The position numbers and the translations under genes are program-made. From JAPPLB01 sp965208945 (GTDB lineage: Bacteria > Acidobacteriota > Terriglobia > Bryobacterales > UBA6623), in contig OZ242366.1 in the NCBI GenBank assembly GCA_965208945.1, positions 5,766,001 to 5,830,000 on the forward strand: a stretch of 64,000 nt of DNA. Direction: 5' to 3'. Position 1 is the stretch's first letter. The number at the start of each line of letters is the position of its first letter. Below are positions 45,301 to 54,451 of this stretch, in pieces. The notes below the pieces were generated by a model. It searched no databases. It saw nothing but the letters and a program-made list of their open reading frames with translations, and was not told the DNA's origin.

Positions 45301-47473
45301 GCTTGCACCGTTTCTCTCAGCAGCCGGTTCGCCGCACGAGCCACGGGCGCCTTGCGATACAGATCGGCGGGGGTGGGGTCTCCACTGCTGAACAGGATCG
45401 TCAGAGGATCCGCCCGCCCCAGAAGCGCATCGGCCAAGGCGGCGCCAGACCGTCGAAACAGCCCGATCTCGGTCAAGCCATGGGGATACCGCTCGGCCAT
45501 TCGAGCCGAAAATTCCTCGGTATCAGACGGCATTTCATCCGGCAAGGGATCGCCGGACCCGATCTTCACGACGAAGAGGCCGTCCACTTCCTCCAACACC
45601 CCGGACCTGGCCAGCATCTCGAGCATCCGGCGGAACACGCGCTTATGCTCATCGACGACATTCAAGCGCCGCCGCAAGTCCTCGGAATCAATGGCCGCGC
45701 CCACCTCGCGCTCCCACCCCAGCTTCTCCAAGGTCTGAAGCGCACAGGAGCGCGACCAACGCTCGAGGTCGGTGAGCAGCGCGGTTCTGTCCCGGGGAGC
45801 GACTCCTTCCTCGGCCAGATATTCAGAGAGCAACCCCGAGCGGGTCGCAACCGTTGACGGAGACGGGAGGAAATCCGCGGACAGCATTCCCGTTGCGAGA
45901 GCCTTCTCGCGCCACACAACCTCATACAGCAGGTCCTTCACCCCTTCGACTGCCGAGAGCAGCGCCGCCGGCGTCGCGCGCTTCACGGTGTACCCGCTCA
46001 ACCCGCCCAGCAGAAGCCCGTCGGGATCGTAGATGCGCAGTTCTCCGTTCAGGACTTCCGGCCGCTCGCCTGTTTCCCCTTCCGTCTCCCGGGAGACCTC
46101 ACTCATGCGCACGTGGCAGAGCAAGCGATCCGGGAGCCGATCCGCCAGCCACAGACGCTCCCAGCCAAACGGCAGGTAGGTGATTCCCTCTTCGACCCCG
46201 CCTGGATTGCGGGCCGCGGCCACAACCTGGAAGCAACCGTCCAGGAGGAGCGGATGAACGTCCAGCCCGTTGCGGCCGAGCGCTTCAGGGAAGAATATCT
46301 CGCCCAACGCCTCGCCCGGCCGGGACCAGACCTTCCCGAGCGTGCGGAAGAACGGGCCGAGACTGATGCCCGTAGCGGACCTGGCGCGGTAGTAGGCGGA
46401 CACGTCCAGCGGCGACAGGGGAGCCTTGAGACTATCCAGATCGACGCGCCCACCGGTTTCCGGTATCGGGGCGCCCGGCGACACACGGCCTTCCACGTGC
46501 ACCGTCCATCCCTCTTCACCGCCCTTGCTGAATATCCGGACACGACGCGAATCCGCCCGCTCGGAATCATCAAGCAGAACCTGCACCTTGCGGCCCTCTT
46601 CATCCGAGCCATCCCCGGAGTCCTCCTCCGGGAAGACCAGCGCGTTGTGCAGTTGCATGTCCTCCACAACCAGCGACCCCCCGCTGCCTTCGGCAAGGGA
46701 CGCCGCAGCGGCCATCGCTCCGTAGAGTGCGCCAGGAGCTATGACCCGGCCGAACACCCGGTGGTCGTTCAACCACTCCGGATCCGACGGGAAGACTTCC
46801 GTCTCGAAGGAGACCTCGCCGCTGGCGGATTCGCGCCGGATGCCCAACAAGGGGTGACCGTCGGCCGGGCGCCGTTGTTTCGTCGTCTCGAGCCAGTGGC
46901 GTTCGCGTTGGAACGGATAGCTCGGCAACGAAATGCGACGCCGCTCCTCCCCCGCGAAGAGCCCCTCAAAACGAATCGGCAACCCCGCCTGGTACGCTTC
47001 CGCGACGGCCTGCACGAAATCGGCGCCATCCGCGGAGGCCGATGAGTCGCCGGAGGGCGGGCGCAGGCTCGACAGCACCGCCGGCGCAGGCGCCGAGTCC
47101 GGCCAAGCCGACACCGTCATCGCAGCCAGCACCGGCCGCGGGCCTATCTCGACCACCAGATCCACTCCGAGTTCCGCCAATGTCCGGACACCGCCGGCGA
47201 ACGCCACGGCCTCGCGGGCATGCCGCCGCCAATAGGCGCCGTCCAGCAGTTGGCCGGGCTCGACCGCGCGTCCGGTCAGGTTGCTGACGACGGTGAGGGA
47301 GGGAGGCTCGATCGCCACCCCATCCATGGAAGCTTGCAGCCGGCCCAAAGCCGGCTCCACCAGGGCGCTATGGAAGGCCTTGGCCGTGTTCAGCCGCCTT
47401 ACACGGACTCCCTCCGATTCGAAACGCTTCATGATGGTTTCGATTTCCGCAAGCGGGCCACTCACCACCTGAT
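39303..47473 (-). CDS. type I polyketide synthase, main part (AT end-DH-MT-ER-KR-ACP-KS-AT)
   Basis: Continues the synthase after a one-base frameshift at 47474-47477; about 2720 residues. In order: the rest of AT1 (KAFHS, a malonyl-type motif); DH with HRVFGRVIAPG; C-methyltransferase with VIEVGAGTGSATAAI; ER with LIHAGAGGVGIAAIQMA; KR with TYLVTGGLGGIGCAVAG, whose catalytic Tyr position reads QANHAAANAF (His); ACP with LGMDSLMAVEL (near 42140); KS2 with Cys in LDLMCASSLVAVHHA and both His present (EAHAVGS, SIGHLE); and AT2, whose nucleophile motif reads VGQGLGEIAA, with no Ser, and whose small subdomain is shortened. The last 14 or so residues come from the family C repeat. It should make a fully reduced, alpha-methyl-branched chain. 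Confidence 0.9.
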
Positions 47474-49738
47474 GGGGCCGTTGTCCGCCGAGACGCTCAG
47501 CCCGACACCCGCAGACGACGCGTTCAGCTCCGCTACGGTAGACGCCACTCTTGCCGGAGGGGCAAACACCGCAGCCATGGCGCCCGGTTCGGTTTCCGAC
47601 AGCAGAGAGCCCCGCGCGGCGGCAAAGCGCATTCCATCCTCGAGGCTGAACACCCCTGCCGCCTGCGCCGCCGCCAGTTCCCCGACGCTGTGCCCCAGCA
47701 CCACTACGGGGCGAACCCCCACACTCGACCAGAGCGCCGTGAGCGCGCATTCGAGCGCGTACAGAGCCGGCTGCTCCCACGCCGTATCGCTCAGATCGCC
47801 TTCGCCGCCCCCGAACATCACATCGAGCAACGAGGCGCCCCTTGCGGCCCGAAACGCCTCCTCACAGCGGTCGAGAACCGCCCGCGCCAGCGGCTCACGT
47901 TCGTAGAGCGCCTTTCCCATGCCGGACCACTGGCTTCCCTGACCGGTATAGGCGAACGCCACCTTCGCCGCGTTTTGCGGCCCTGGCCTCTCGTCCGCGC
48001 TCCCCAACGCTTGCAGGCCCTCCCGCAGCGATCCGGCGTCCCGAAACAGCACGCCCGCGCGGTGATCAAAATGGCTCCTGCCCACGCCCGCCGTCCACGC
48101 CATGTCCGAGAGCAACGGCTCTGCGGCGTTGTTGGAAGCAAGGTCCTCCGCATGCTCGTCCAGCCATGAGAGATAACGCTCCGCCAGTTGCCGAAGCGCG
48201 GTCTCCGATTTACCGGACAGCGGCAGCAAACGGGCCCCGCGCCGCTGGATCCCCTGCTCCGGCAGCGGCAGATCCGCCAGGGCCTGCGGCAGAGAAACCT
48301 CCACCGCCTGGGCCGAGCCGACAAGCTGACGATGTCCGTAGGGCACCCCATCCGGGGCGCAGTATTCTTCCACCACGATGTGAGCGTTCGTCCCGGAAAT
48401 CCCGAAGGAGTTCACGCCCGCCAGCCGAGGCCGTCCGTCACTCTGCGGCAAGTCCATCATGGACGAAGTCACCCGCAAAGGCATGCTGTCCCAATCGAGG
48501 TCAGGGTGGGGAACCTGGAAATGCAGGTGCTTCGGAATCACTCCGCGCTGCATCACCAGCGCCGCCTTGATCAGGCCGGCGATGCCGGCAGCCGACTCCA
48601 GGTGGCCGACGTTGGTCTTCACGGAACCGACCAAGAGAGGGCGGTCGGGTTCGCGTCCCTTGCCGTAGACCGCGGCCACCGCTTCGATCTCGATCGGGTC
48701 GCCTACCGCCGTGCCCGTCCCGTGCGCCTCCAGGTAATCGACATCCGAAGCAGGGACACCGGCCTGCGAGAGCGCCGTTTCGATCACCTGTTCCAACGCC
48801 GGGGTGTGCGGTACGGTCAGCCCGATGCTGGCCCCGCCGTGATTCACCGCCGAACCCCGGATGACCCCCCAGATGCGGTCACCATCCGCTTCGGCCTCAC
48901 TCAGCCGCTTCAGGATTACGACGCCGCAGCCCTCGCCGCGCACATAGCCGTTCGCGGAGGCATCGAACGTCTTGCACTGTCCGTCCGGAGACAGCATCAT
49001 GGCATCCGCGCGGAGCTCGAAAATGCGACTGTTCAGGATGGCCTGCACACCGCCCGCAATGGCCAGATCCGCCTTGCCCTGCTGCAGGTCCGCCACCGCG
49101 TCGTGCACCGACACCATGGACGACGCGCAGGCGGCGTCCACAGCCTTCGCCGGCCCCATGAGGCCCAGCACGAACGAGACCCGTCCGCTGGTACCGTTCA
49201 GGTTGGTGCCGCTCAGCGCGTAGAGGCATGAGGCCGCCTCGGCGGGTTTGCTCGACTCGACAACCAGCATCCGGTATTCGTCGTTGCTGATGCCGGTGTA
49301 GACCCCGGTGAGGCTGCCTTTCAGCCGATCCGGATCGATTCCCGCATCCTCGAGAGCCTGCCAAGTGGTCTCGAGCATCATCCGCTGCTGCGGGTCCAGC
49401 AACTGGGCCTCGACCGGAGAAATTCTGAAGAAGCCCGCAGCGAACTGCTCGATCCCATCGACATAGCCGCAGAAACGACAGGCCTCGCTGGGGATCCGAG
49501 CATCGGGGAACAACTCGTCCATGCGCCCGATTCCCGAACCCGGAACGCCCTCCGTCACCGCATTGCGGCCTTCTTCGAGAAGGCGCCAGAAGTCCGGAAT
49601 GCTCGGCGCGCCGGGGAACCGGCAGGCCATGCCCACGATCGCTATCGGTGGAGCAGATCCGGAGATTTCCGGTTTCCGAACCTCAGATCGGGCAACCGGA
49701 CCCCCGGAAGAATCGCAAGAGCTGTTTGACTCCGTCAT
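47462..49738 (-). CDS. type I polyketide synthase, N-terminal part (KS1-AT1 start)
   Basis: Start at the ATG at 49738 (GAGGGACATCTCG upstream); a TTG five codons earlier is possible. About 758 residues before a premature TGA. KS1 (about 35-455) has a complete Cys-His-His triad: VDAACASSMVS, LEAHGTGTAVGDP and NVGHLESAAG. AT1 begins near 600 (FAYTGQGSQWSGMG) and has the active Ser in LGHSVGELAAAQAAG. The AT is cut after GLSVSADNGP where four C's replace an expected five; restoring one C continues HQVVSGPLAEIE in the downstream frame. The break may be a sequencing error or a real inactivating mutation. Confidence 0.9.
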   Translation of the reverse strand: MTESNSSCDSSGGPVARSEVRKPEISGSAPPIAIVGMACRFPGAPSIPDFWRLLEEGRNAVTEGVPGSGIGRMDELFPDARIPSEACRFCGYVDGIEQFAAGFFRISPVEAQLLDPQQRMMLETTWQALEDAGIDPDRLKGSLTGVYTGISNDEYRMLVVESSKPAEAASCLYALSGTNLNGTSGRVSFVLGLMGPAKAVDAACASSMVSVHDAVADLQQGKADLAIAGGVQAILNSRIFELRADAMMLSPDGQCKTFDASANGYVRGEGCGVVILKRLSEAEADGDRIWGVIRGSAVNHGGASIGLTVPHTPALEQVIETALSQAGVPASDVDYLEAHGTGTAVGDPIEIEAVAAVYGKGREPDRPLLVGSVKTNVGHLESAAGIAGLIKAALVMQRGVIPKHLHFQVPHPDLDWDSMPLRVTSSMMDLPQSDGRPRLAGVNSFGISGTNAHIVVEEYCAPDGVPYGHRQLVGSAQAVEVSLPQALADLPLPEQGIQRRGARLLPLSGKSETALRQLAERYLSWLDEHAEDLASNNAAEPLLSDMAWTAGVGRSHFDHRAGVLFRDAGSLREGLQALGSADERPGPQNAAKVAFAYTGQGSQWSGMGKALYEREPLARAVLDRCEEAFRAARGASLLDVMFGGGEGDLSDTAWEQPALYALECALTALWSSVGVRPVVVLGHSVGELAAAQAAGVFSLEDGMRFAAARGSLLSETEPGAMAAVFAPPARVASTVAELNASSAGVGLSVSADNGPIRW

Positions 49739-49763
49739 CGAGATGTCCCTCAATCAAAGGCCG

Positions 49764-49830
49764 TGATTCGTGAAAATCATAAAAGCCGTGATTCGTGTTT
49801 CGTGATTCGTGTTTCGTGAAAACCTCGGAA
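49764..49830. repeat. Heptamer tract upstream of the PKS
   Basis: AAAAGCCGTGATTCGTGTTTC GTGATTCGTGTTTCGTG-type units of 7 bases, ending GAAAACCTCGGAA. It lies about 30 bases upstream of the PKS start and covers the position where a promoter would be expected. Confidence 0.7.
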
Positions 49831-49856
49831 CTTGCACTGGCTTGCGCCGCGCGTCC

Positions 49857-50038
49857 AGCCTGCATTTCTCTCCACCCGACGGTCGAAGCACGCGATACGA
49901 CCGCCATGACTTCGTTGCGCTTGCTTGCCGTGCTCAACGTACTGTTCAAGTACGCCTGCGCGCGCCAAGCGGCTCGCGCCTCGTCCTGACGGCCCTCCCA
50001 CGCACTTCGCCTCGCCACGTGGTGAGAAATGCAGGCTA
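49857..50038. repeat. Family A palindromic repeat, copy A11 (full)
   Basis: 182 bp, AGCCTGCATTTCTCTCCACC to GTGGTGAGAAATGCAGGCTA, in the A3 orientation. It shares the CGCGATACGACCGCCATGAC TTCGTTGCGC core. Confidence 0.92.
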
Positions 50039-50041
50039 GTC

Positions 50042-50153
50042 AAAAGCCGTGTTTCGTGTCTCATGTCTCATGAAAAACCTTACAGGCCTTGTTTCCGGCG
50101 CGGGCGGCCCTGTCACGCACTTCGCCTCGCCGCATGATGAGAAATACAGGCTA
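50042..50153. repeat. Composite heptamer tract plus family A right end (A12)
   Basis: AAAAGCCGTGTTTCGTGTCTC, ATGTCTCATGAAAAACCTTA, CAGGCCTTGTTTCCGGCGCGG, then CGCACTTCGCCTCGCCGCATG and the right end GAAATACAGGCTA. Nearly the same as 35569-35682. Confidence 0.8.
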
Positions 50154-50287
50154 AATGTCAACGCAATAGAGAACGTTCCCTGTCTGTGCAATATACAACG
50201 TCGGCTTCCCCAGCATGGGTTCCTTCGGCTTTCACCGCGGCGGAAGCAGCTCGGAGGCGGCGGGAGCCGGGTGAACGGGGCTTGCAG

Positions 50288-50541
50288 CCCGTGTCAAAAG
50301 TCACGCGGGCGGCGTTACGCGCCCCGGCACCATTGGCGTAACGCCTAGCCGTGCCAGGAACGTGGCGCCTCGCTCTCCGCGCGGCCGAGCGGAAGCGGCG
50401 CGTAACCCTTTGGGCGACGGACATTTGCGGCCGTCGGCTTTGTCGTTCGTCGGAGGAGATCACCCGGATCACCATCCTCCTCACTTCGCGCCGAGCGACC
50501 GCAGGAGCCCGCCGCGCCTCCCACGGGACTTTTACCACGGA
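50288..50541. repeat. Family B inverted-terminus repeat, copy B2
   Basis: About 254 bp starting CCGTGTCAAAAGTCACGCGGG and ending CACGGGACTTTTACCACGG. Nearly identical throughout to B3 at 63.5 kb, including CCCTTTGGGCGACGGACATTT and GTCGTTCGTCGGAGGAGATC. The right terminus has TACCACGG where B3 has TGACACGG. It replaces the 5' end of the small gene that follows. Confidence 0.88.
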
Positions 50542-50542
50542 C

Positions 50543-50817
50543 TGCCAGCCTACAGCGCCGATGATGAGGTCCGCTCCCAGGCCGGACAGAACGTTATCAC
50601 AGTCCTCAATGCCCGCTTTGCCGAGCTCAACGCCAAGATCGACAATGCGCAGGGCCAGATCGATTCTCTGCGTGCTGAACTCAGCGCTAGACTCGATGCA
50701 GTAAACAGCCGTATTGACACTTTGCAGCGGGTCATCTGGCCGCTGGTAGTGCTGCTGGCCTCGACCGTTTTCGGCCTGCTGTACCGCGTCCTCACGGTCC
50801 CTCAGCCCGGCCCGTGA
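50543..50817 (+). pseudogene. 5'-truncated small coiled-coil membrane protein
   Basis: About 90 codons. VITVLNARFAELNAKIDNAQG and QIDSLRAELSARLDAVNSRI form a heptad coiled coil, and VIWPLVVLLASTVFGLLYRV is a C-terminal membrane helix. No ATG, GTG or TTG precedes the coil in frame before the family B repeat. An apparent 151-codon frame starts at a GTG at 50362 only because the repeat is open in that frame. The simplest reading is that repeat insertion removed the native start. The layout resembles the 63245-63493 gene, which also touches a family B copy. Confidence 0.6.
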
Positions 50818-50852
50818 GTATTTTCTCGAGCGCCGCAAAAAGAGGAGCACAC

Positions 50853-50945
50853 TAGCCTGCATTTCGCACCACCCGACGGTCAAAGCACGCGATAAAAAGC
50901 CGTGTTTCGTGTCTCATGTCTCGTGTCTAGTGAAAAACCTTACAA
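50853..50945. repeat. Family A left end (A13) followed by heptamer tract
   Basis: TAGCCTGCATTTCGCACCACC to about 50892, then AAAAAGCCGTGTTTCGTGTCT CATGTCTCGTG units to 50941. The join is at the same family A position as in A8. Confidence 0.8.
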
Positions 50946-50953
50946 GCAGTGGC

Positions 50954-51136
50954 TTGCCTGCATTTCTCACCACCCGACGGCCGAAGCACACGATACGACC
51001 GCCAGGACTTCGTTGCGCTTGCTTGCCGTGCTCAACGTACTGTTCAAGTACGCCTGCGCGCGCCAAGCGGCGCGCGCCTCGCCCTGACGGGCCTCTCACG
51101 CACTTCGCTTCGCCACGTGGTGAGAAATGCAGGCTA
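50954..51136. repeat. Family A palindromic repeat, copy A14 (full)
   Basis: 183 bp, TTGCCTGCATTTCTCACCACC to GTGGTGAGAAATGCAGGCTA. Same orientation as A3 and A11. The left TA is TT here. Confidence 0.9.
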
Positions 51137-51140
51137 GTGG

Positions 51141-51208
51141 CTCGTGAAAGCTCTGATTCGTGATGCGCATGGACTTCGCCTCGCCGCCTGAGGGAGAAAT
51201 GCAGGCTC
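51141..51208. repeat. Short heptamer piece plus family A right-end relic (A15)
   Basis: GTGAAAGCTCTGATTCGTGAT followed by GACTTCGCCTCGCCGCCTGAG and GGAGAAATGCAGGCT. A degraded composite like A7 and A12, ending just before the permease stop codon at 51214. Confidence 0.6.
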
Positions 51209-51213
51209 AACCC

Positions 51214-52980
51214 TCAGGCCTTCGGGGGGCGAGCCGGCTGCGGCGCTTTCACATGGACGGTGACGATATCCTTGCCGTAATATTGGCGGTGGCGAACGGA
51301 GGACGCGAAGTGCCGCAACAGCCGCAGCGATACTTCCCGTTCGGCCAGCGCGGCATCGGCCTGATCGCCGAGCATCGAGAGTTGATCCTGGATGTTGTCC
51401 TCTCCGGATGCCGCGACGAATTCGAGAACCGCGCCATCGCCTTCCTTGTAGGCGACCAGGCTCAAGCGCCTCTTGGGGCGTTCCCGCCGTCCCTCGTTTT
51501 GCCGGATGAGCGTCACCAGCGTTTCCTCGCCGGCGGCGTCAAGCCGGTCCGCCATGGCCGTGTCCCAGCCGTTGCGAGCCGCGAACGAAGCGAGAAACTC
51601 CCGGATTTCCGGCAGGGCCGAGAGATCGAACTCCGTCTCGATGCGGTCACGGCGGGGTTTCGTCAACTCCACGAAGAGGGTCATCAGGATGGCCGCGATG
51701 CCGCCGGCCGTCACCGCATTCCGGAACAGACCGCCCGCGAAGGCCGAGACCTGCTCGGGAAAGACCAGGCCGGCCTGGAAGCCGACCCCGATCGAGAACC
51801 CGATGCCGACGATCAGGCCCTTGCGCAGGTCGATCCCGTCCTGCGCAGAGATCTTCATGCCGACCAGGAAGAGCATCACCATCATTACGGCAAGATAGGC
51901 CCCGAGCACGGGGTCGGGTATCGCCAGGACGAGGGCGAGCGCTTTCGGAAGGAACGCCAGCGCGACGAACACCGCCCCGGCCGCGAAACCAACGCTGCGA
52001 GCGCCCACGCCGGTGAGCCGGGTCACCGATACGCCGATCGTCAGGGCCGAGTTCGGCACCGTTCCGGCGAGACCGGACAACAGGTTGACCAGGGCATTCA
52101 CGTTCATCGCTCCCTGCACCGCCCGGAAGTCCACCGCCCGCGGGCGGCGCCACGAGACGCGCTGGACGGCGACGGCGCTGGTAACGGTCCGTATGGTGGC
52201 GATCATGGCCACGAGCAGGAAGGCCGGGAGAAGAGCCCAGAAAGCCGGGCCGAAGTCGAGGGCGAAGCCCGGCCACCCGTTGGCCGGAATGCCGATCCAC
52301 GACGCCCCAGCGACGGGGTCCAACTCGAAGAGACCGAAAAAAGCAGCCACCACCGAGCCGGCGACGACACCGATCACCGGCGCCCAGAGACGCAGCGCTC
52401 CCGAAGCCTTCCACGCGATGCCGACGATAACGAGCACGACAGCCAGGGCGCTCAGCGGCGCCGCGAACACCGAGCTTCCGGCAGGCACCGCCGACATCAG
52501 TCCCAAAACAGCAGGCACCACGGTAACGGGTATCAGCATGATCACCGTTCCCGAGACCGTCGGCGTCAGAACCCGCTGGAACAACGAAAGCCGCGAGGAC
52601 AGCACGAACGGGACGAGCGACGAGATGACGACCAGGGTGGCGAGCAGCGCCGGGCCGCCCTCCTCGACCGCCGAGATGCAGAGAGCGATGAAAGCCGCGG
52701 AAGTCCCCATGACGAGCATGTGGCCCGTGCCGATCCGGCCGGCCCGGATTGCCTGCAGCATCGTTGCCACTCCGCTGACCGCGACCGAGACAAACACCGC
52801 CCATGACAGATAGGCCTCGGACACGCCGGCGGTCCGCATGACGACCGTCGGGATCAATATGACGGCGGCGACACTGAGAACGGCGATCTGAAGGCCTAGA
52901 CCGAGGGCGAGCGCCGCCGGCGGCCGTTCATCTGCCTGGTAGCGAAGGCCTTTAGGACCGCTCGAATGGGCTGTAGTCAT
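51214..52980 (-). CDS. nucleobase:cation symporter-2 (uracil/xanthine permease) with ATPase-like C-terminal domain
   Basis: About 588 residues from the ATG at 52980; an upstream in-frame start at 53181 would run into the divergent gene. Twelve to fourteen membrane helices occupy about 1-430. The NCS2 signature is recognisable in LLSGLAGTVPNSALTIGVSV followed by TRLTGVGARSVGFA. The cytoplasmic tail (about 435-585) includes DLSALPEIREFLASFAARNG and DRLDAAGEETLVTLI, which resembles the helix and N-box region of RsbW-like anti-sigma or histidine-kinase ATPases. It imports purines, pyrimidines or related bases. It is divergent from the Nramp-like gene. Confidence 0.82.
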   Translation of the reverse strand: MTTAHSSGPKGLRYQADERPPAALALGLGLQIAVLSVAAVILIPTVVMRTAGVSEAYLSWAVFVSVAVSGVATMLQAIRAGRIGTGHMLVMGTSAAFIALCISAVEEGGPALLATLVVISSLVPFVLSSRLSLFQRVLTPTVSGTVIMLIPVTVVPAVLGLMSAVPAGSSVFAAPLSALAVVLVIVGIAWKASGALRLWAPVIGVVAGSVVAAFFGLFELDPVAGASWIGIPANGWPGFALDFGPAFWALLPAFLLVAMIATIRTVTSAVAVQRVSWRRPRAVDFRAVQGAMNVNALVNLLSGLAGTVPNSALTIGVSVTRLTGVGARSVGFAAGAVFVALAFLPKALALVLAIPDPVLGAYLAVMMVMLFLVGMKISAQDGIDLRKGLIVGIGFSIGVGFQAGLVFPEQVSAFAGGLFRNAVTAGGIAAILMTLFVELTKPRRDRIETEFDLSALPEIREFLASFAARNGWDTAMADRLDAAGEETLVTLIRQNEGRRERPKRRLSLVAYKEGDGAVLEFVAASGEDNIQDQLSMLGDQADAALAEREVSLRLLRHFASSVRHRQYYGKDIVTVHVKAPQPARPPKA

Positions 52981-53174
52981 TCCGTCCGGTGAAATGGATG
53001 CGAATTTCGCGGCGCAGGTCTCGACCGACGCGCAGGCCGGGGCGCCGGCAGAAGATCCCAAGGGATTGTAGCAACGGGGGCTCAATACGCCCCGGACGGT
53101 GTCAAATCGCTTTCCCACCGGACATGCATGGAGTGGACAGCGGTCGCTTGGGGGCTGTACTGTCTTGATGGCTG

Positions 53175-54422
53175 ATGGCACGGCGCTCTCCTTCCGTCTT
53201 CACGATCATCGCTCCGGGCATTCTGGTGGCGGCGACTGGCGTAGGGGCGGGAGACCTGCTGACGGCGACGCTGGCGGGTTCGGAAGTGGGCCTGGCCGTC
53301 CTGTGGGCGGTCCTGGCGGGAGCCATTCTCAAGTGGACCCTCAACGAAGGCCTGGCCCGCTGGCAACTCGCAACCGACTCGACCTTGCTGGAAGGGTGGG
53401 TCTGGAATCTGGGCGGTTGGATCCAGTGGGTCTTTCTGGCCTATCTCATCCTGTTCACGCTGCCGGTCGGAGGGGCGCTGGCGAGCGCCTGCGGGGTGGC
53501 CGGAAGCGCATTCATCCCACTCAGCGACGATCCGGATCGAACGAAGATCATCTGGGGCGCGATGCACTCATTCGCCGGCTATGCGCTGGTGCGCTACGGG
53601 AGCTTCCGGTTGTTCGAGTTGTTGATGTCAGCCTGCATCGGGGTGATGTTCGTGACGGTCGTGCTGACGGTGCTGCTGATGGGGCCGGACTGGGCGGCGA
53701 TTGTGCGCGGTTTCATCCCATCCGTTCCGGCGACCGGCTCGGCATGGCTGCTGGGCGTGATGGGCGGAGTCGGAGGGACGGTGACGATGATGTCCTACGG
53801 CTATTGGATCCGCGAGCAGGGGCGCCGCGGCCGCGAGAACGTCCGCATCTGCCGCATCGACCTGAGCGTCGGCTACGTGATGACGGCGCTGTTCGGCATG
53901 GCGGTGATCATCATCGGATCGCGCATCGACGTGTCGAACCAGGGCGCGACACTGGCTATCGAAATGGCGGACGAACTGGCGCGCGTGGTCGGCGATTGGG
54001 GCCGCACGGCCTTTCTGCTGGGGTTCTGGGGAGCGGTGTTCTCGAGCCTGCTTGGGGTCTGGCAAAGCCTCCCCTATCTGTTCGCTGACTTCATGGGCCT
54101 GCGCAGCGGGATGAAGCCCGGTCTGCATCAAGAGCACGATCTCCGCAAGACGAAGGGGTATCGCGCCTACCTGGCGTTCATCTCGACGGTCCCACTGGTC
54201 TTTCTGCTCACGCCGGTGCGGTCCATCCAACTGACGTTCGGTGTCGTGGCCGCGTTCTTTCTGCCGTTGCTGGCGCTTACGCTGCTGATCATGAACAACC
54301 GGCGGGGTTGGGTCGGCCCGGGTTTTCTGAATCATTGGAGTCACAACGCGATCCTGGTGCTGGGTTTCGTGTTCTTCGCGTATGTGGGAATCGCCGGCAT
54401 CATCGAGCGTTTCTCACGCTGA
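53175..54422 (+). CDS. Nramp-related divalent metal transporter
   Basis: 415 residues with about 11 membrane helices. Nramp features: IIAPGILVAATGVGAGDLLTATLAGS at helix 1, LKWTLNEGLARWQLATDSTLLEG, and VTMMSYGYWIREQGRRG at helix 6. The metal-binding DPGN of helix 1 and the MPH of helix 6 are both absent (GAGD and MSYG occupy these places), as in the non-canonical Nramp-related clade. The transported ion could therefore be Mg2+ or another substrate rather than Mn2+/Fe2+. Its start lies 195 bases from the divergent permease start; kdsC follows on the same strand. Confidence 0.83.
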   Translation: MARRSPSVFTIIAPGILVAATGVGAGDLLTATLAGSEVGLAVLWAVLAGAILKWTLNEGLARWQLATDSTLLEGWVWNLGGWIQWVFLAYLILFTLPVGGALASACGVAGSAFIPLSDDPDRTKIIWGAMHSFAGYALVRYGSFRLFELLMSACIGVMFVTVVLTVLLMGPDWAAIVRGFIPSVPATGSAWLLGVMGGVGGTVTMMSYGYWIREQGRRGRENVRICRIDLSVGYVMTALFGMAVIIIGSRIDVSNQGATLAIEMADELARVVGDWGRTAFLLGFWGAVFSSLLGVWQSLPYLFADFMGLRSGMKPGLHQEHDLRKTKGYRAYLAFISTVPLVFLLTPVRSIQLTFGVVAAFFLPLLALTLLIMNNRRGWVGPGFLNHWSHNAILVLGFVFFAYVGIAGIIERFSR

Positions 54423-54451
54423 GACAAGCTCGGCTACACTCAGAAGAACCC

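Noticed and set aside
39387..47045. Long plus-strand frames antisense to the PKS
   Set aside because: They mirror the codon bias of the GC-rich PKS and carry Arg/Pro/His-rich nonsense with no family motifs.
47462..47490. Programmed frameshift in the PKS
   Set aside because: The C4 run fits none of the known slippery heptamers and no stimulator hairpin was evident. An error or mutation is simpler.
50362..50542. N-terminal half of an apparent 151-residue protein
   Set aside because: This part is family B repeat DNA read through; only the part after 50542 has protein character.
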